From Trichoplax sp. H2 (lineage: Eukaryota; Placozoa; Uniplacotomia; Trichoplacea), in contig NOWV01000270.1 in assembly GCA_003344405.1 (NCBI GenBank), forward strand, positions 1 through 64,000: 64,000 nucleotides of DNA. The letters are read 5' to 3'. The notes beneath the pieces were generated by a model, which was not told the DNA's origin, did no database searches, and saw nothing but the letters and a program-made list of their open reading frames with translations. Position numbers and translations under genes: made by a program. This document shows positions 61,601 to 64,000 of this stretch, piece by piece (the stretch's first letter is position 1; the number at the start of each line of letters is the position of its first letter).

Positions 61601-64000
61601 GAAAATCTTTCAATTTTCAAATTGATACTAAGATTAGAATTTTACCTGGTATTCGTATAATTTTTCTCTAACTTGCTGCTCCTCACACTCAATTTCTTTC
61701 TTTTGACTTTCCAATAAATGGACTGTTTTTAAAGCCTCCTGATAATTCTGATATGCCTGCTGCAGCTGCAAGAGTCGGTAAATGAGAAAGAATATTCTCA
61801 CAATTCAAGCTGGAATGGGCTGCGAATTGACTGTTAGCATAAACTAATTAGATGCTCCCTACGAGTTTTTCTTCATCGTTAATTTCTTCTTGGCATGTTT
61901 GCAATTCTTTTTCCTAATACAAATTCATGAGAAACAATAATATGCATACGAGTCGATTCTAATTCAATAATTATCCATCAACTGCATGCATATTCTATCT
62001 TACTAATTCTGAGCTGTCTTCTTGCACAAATTCCGTACTTTTAATGTCTTCTATTTCCTTTTTAGTCGTAGGTTAGTTATGTTATAAAGTTAAATGAAAA
62101 TGGATTTAATGTTCTTATACACAGCTGATTACCATGGAAAAGCTTACATTTTGTAATTCTTGAGTTTTATCTTGACAGGCTAACATAGCATCGCATATTG
62201 AAGCTAATTCTTCCTGTAGTTTTAGAAAAGAAATATCTATCATCATGCAGCAATCTCGTGAAAAAAGTATTGCATTCAGTGTACTATACCTTTTGAACTG
62301 AAATGACATTGGTAGTAAACTGGAATTGAAACTGTGATTTAGTAATAATTTGATTTATTTTCTCGGTTCGTTCCCTGCGTTTGCTATCATTAAACATACC
62401 AGAGAGTTGTTTAAGTTCATCCTTTATACATAATAATTTTGATATCTTATTTATACAAAATAATTCCGATATCGCATTAGGATACCATTAGCACTTGATA
62501 TACATCACTGAGCTAAGAAGATTTTGTAACCTATCTTAAAGTTATATATAAAAATCTTAGAATGATCTGGAATAAAGCTCAGATAGGTGACCATGCAGGT
62601 GAAAATAGGAATACAAACTATCAGGGCATAGCAACATTTACTATCCATCAAGATCGATGCATGGCAATGCAAGATTGTAATCTAAGTGATATTGGCTTTA
62701 CTATTTCCGTTTTGCATATTTATTCCACATAAATGAAGGGTCTAACCAATTACCTATCGCAAGATAAGAGCTAAAATCTAAATCTATCGCTCAACAATCT
62801 AATTTTGGTTTTTTAGAAAATATTGAATCTCTAATATCGGCTATTGTAAACACATGAATAACTTTATATGCTATTGCAAATGACAGATGGTCATTGCAAG
62901 TTTCAGAGTTGAGTATAATTCAATCGTTGTTGATGATATGAAGCAAGAAACAATATTGCTATTAGAAGCAACGATTATGGGATATTAATATTTTCTATTG
63001 GGATGGGGTAGACAAACAGGGTTGGAGCAATTTCGTTTTTGCTTTAGCTTTCCGATTTAGGGTAAACTAAGCTAAGGGTTTGATACATTAAGCAAATAAT
63101 CAAATTCGGTCGGTCTACTGAGCAAGAAAGAGTAGCTTAGCATTTAAAGTTGATCGTAGAATAAAGATCTTGAAACCGCTTGGTTATCCTTTCATGAATT
63201 TTTCTACTTACTTAATTTCTTGCTGGACATCTTCAATTAGATAATCAATGTGGGGGCGAGTATTGGAATAGCATCGATGATTTTTGCCGACTTCAATGCT
63301 ATCCCCAGTAAGTGTATAAGCCTAAATAGACCCAAAGATACAAATAGTAAATGGGATTTCTTTGATTCAAACAGATTTAATGGTTTTTAGACACAAAGAT
63401 ATGAATAGCAAATGAGAATTTCCTTAATTTAAAGTAATTTTTAAAGGTTTAACTCATAATACCACTTTCTTAATTCATGAAAGTGGACAGAAAAGATAGC
63501 TTAAATTTAGCCTACCGACCTGGAGCTGGTGTGCTTGTTGCTGGCACATAAATGCTCTGGCTTCTTGGCTACTTTCAATCAAGAGAGTTCTTTCGATTTG
63601 TTTCTGTTCGTGAATTAGAATATCAAAATTGAGCTTCGGAATATTAGAACTTCAAAGTGTTGAGTGAATAAAGAAGAAAAATGTTTCCGTCTTTTAAATT
63701 ACAACTAAAATTGAAGTAGTTTAGGAAGCTGTTAAAGCTTCCAACTTTTCAAGAAATGCTACCATCCAACCAGCATTCGATGGTATGGCCAAAATTGAAA
63801 TAATTTAGCAAGCTTTTAAAACTTCAATTTTTCAATAAATGCTACCATCTAATGGCGATTCGATGATGCAGCTAAAATTGATATAATTTAGCAAGCTGGC
63901 AAAAGTTGAAGCTTTTTGATAAATGGTAACATCTAACGATGATTCGATGATGCAGCTAAAATTGAAATAATTTAGCAGGCAGGCAAAAGCTTCAACTTTT
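58680..64000 (-). CDS. SMC6: SMC6, 3' part (hinge region to C-terminal ATPase lobe), partial
   Basis: SMC6 pairs with SMC5 in the SMC5/6 complex for DNA repair and replication. The 5' part lies beyond the right edge. Exons found (minus): 63633-63520, 63321-63212, 62421-62290, 62213-62148, 62057-62004, 61913-61863, 61765-61646, 60172-60035, 59956-59738, 59600-59436, 59288-59145, 58948-58847, 58739-58680. The first two carry hinge-proximal sequence (LLIESSQEARAFM, TGDSIEVGKNHRCYSNTRP). The middle exons are coiled coil. The end carries RRGLSAKLRIDPFNEEF, the ABC signature LSLSGGERSLATV, the SMC6-type Walker B PPIICLDEFDVFM, the switch RQFIFLSPQNM, and KIHQLQDP near the stop. Nearly all junctions are phase 0. 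Exon 63321-63212 ends in phase 2 while 62421 opens in phase 0, so at least one exon between them was missed. The ATPase-lobe exons are certain, single coil exons a little less so. Confidence 0.93.
60172..60740 (-). repeat. Tandem copies of an SMC6 splice acceptor plus exon head
   Basis: The start of SMC6 exon 60172-60035 (acceptor CAACAG, then AATGAAATTAAGCACAAAAC) recurs upstream with exon-like starts at about 60290, 60392, 60509 and 60617. Spacing is 118, 102, 117 and 108 bp. Each unit holds the acceptor, roughly 40-50 nt of exon and intron-like sequence. Two copies keep CAG acceptors or near-acceptors, and a frame of 65 codons (60491-60294) stays open across units with a repeating HQQNKIKRKALQYCESLENS pattern. 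Copy 1 has TAA near its acceptor. Confidence 0.8.
63709..64000. repeat. 84-bp tandem repeat running off the right edge
   Basis: AATTGAAATAATTTAGCAAG-like phrases start at 63709, 63793, 63876 and 63960, an 83-84-bp period. Each is followed by AAAGCTTCAACTTTT, AATGCTACCATCTAA and GATTCGATGATGCAGCT-like words. It lies in an SMC6 intron upstream of exon 63633-63520. Confidence 0.9.

Noticed and set aside
1-64000. Prokaryotic features (operons, ribosome binding sites, CRISPR, attachment sites) and tRNA genes
   Set aside because: Gene structure is clearly eukaryotic with introns throughout; no spacer-repeat array and no convincing tRNA A/B-box pair was seen by eye.

Overview
The window looks like nuclear DNA of an early-branching animal, most likely a placozoan (Trichoplax/Hoilungia type). 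The evidence is strongly AT-rich DNA, animal genes split into many short exons by GT-AG introns of about 50-1500 bp, kinesin-light-chain-like 42-residue TPR families, death-domain and ROCO (Roc-COR) modules, and animal orthologues such as EED, SCAF4/8, MYCBP, CMSS1 and SMC6. The organism call is inference; the gene calls rest on spliced reading frames worked out by hand. Nearly every splice junction given keeps the reading frame, and exceptions are stated.

Layout. 1-1.5 kb: short tandem repeats. 1.5-3.1 kb (-): TPR protein. 6.9-11.8 kb (-): 12-exon carnitine O-acyltransferase with repeats in its first intron. 12-16 kb: gene-poor, satellite-like repeats. 16.4-19.2 kb (-): TPR protein joined by a phase-matched splice to a death-domain exon. 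19-24.7 kb: gene-poor. 24.7-27.2 kb (-): decayed relics of a TPR / Roc-COR gene. 27.5-28.2 kb: duplicated, GTAC-rich, hairpin-forming DNA. 28.3-30.1 kb (+): five-exon Cu/Zn superoxide dismutase. 32.3-36.5 kb (-): SCAF4/8-type factor (CID, RRM, proline-rich and RS-like tail). 39.1-40.3 kb: GTAC-rich DNA and a ~144-bp minisatellite. 40.8-44.6 kb (+): 14-exon EED. 45.1-48.1 kb (-): CMSS1. 48.7-49.8 kb (+): MYCBP, divergent from CMSS1. 52-56 kb (+): two intronless, nearly identical dihydroflavonol-reductase-like SDR genes on a ~2.2-kb duplication. 57.2-58.1 kb: 151-bp repeats. 58.7-64.0 kb (-): 3' part of SMC6, whose 5' part lies beyond the right edge.

The genes do not form one pathway. Two themes stand out. 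The left half holds a cluster of TPR genes carrying different C-terminal modules (short acidic tail, death domain, decayed Roc-COR), as expected of a fast-evolving signalling or innate-immune-like family. The right half holds conserved nuclear housekeeping genes (SCAF, EED, CMSS1, MYCBP, SMC6) in tight convergent or divergent pairs. No tRNA, rRNA, CRISPR array or intact transposase was recognised.
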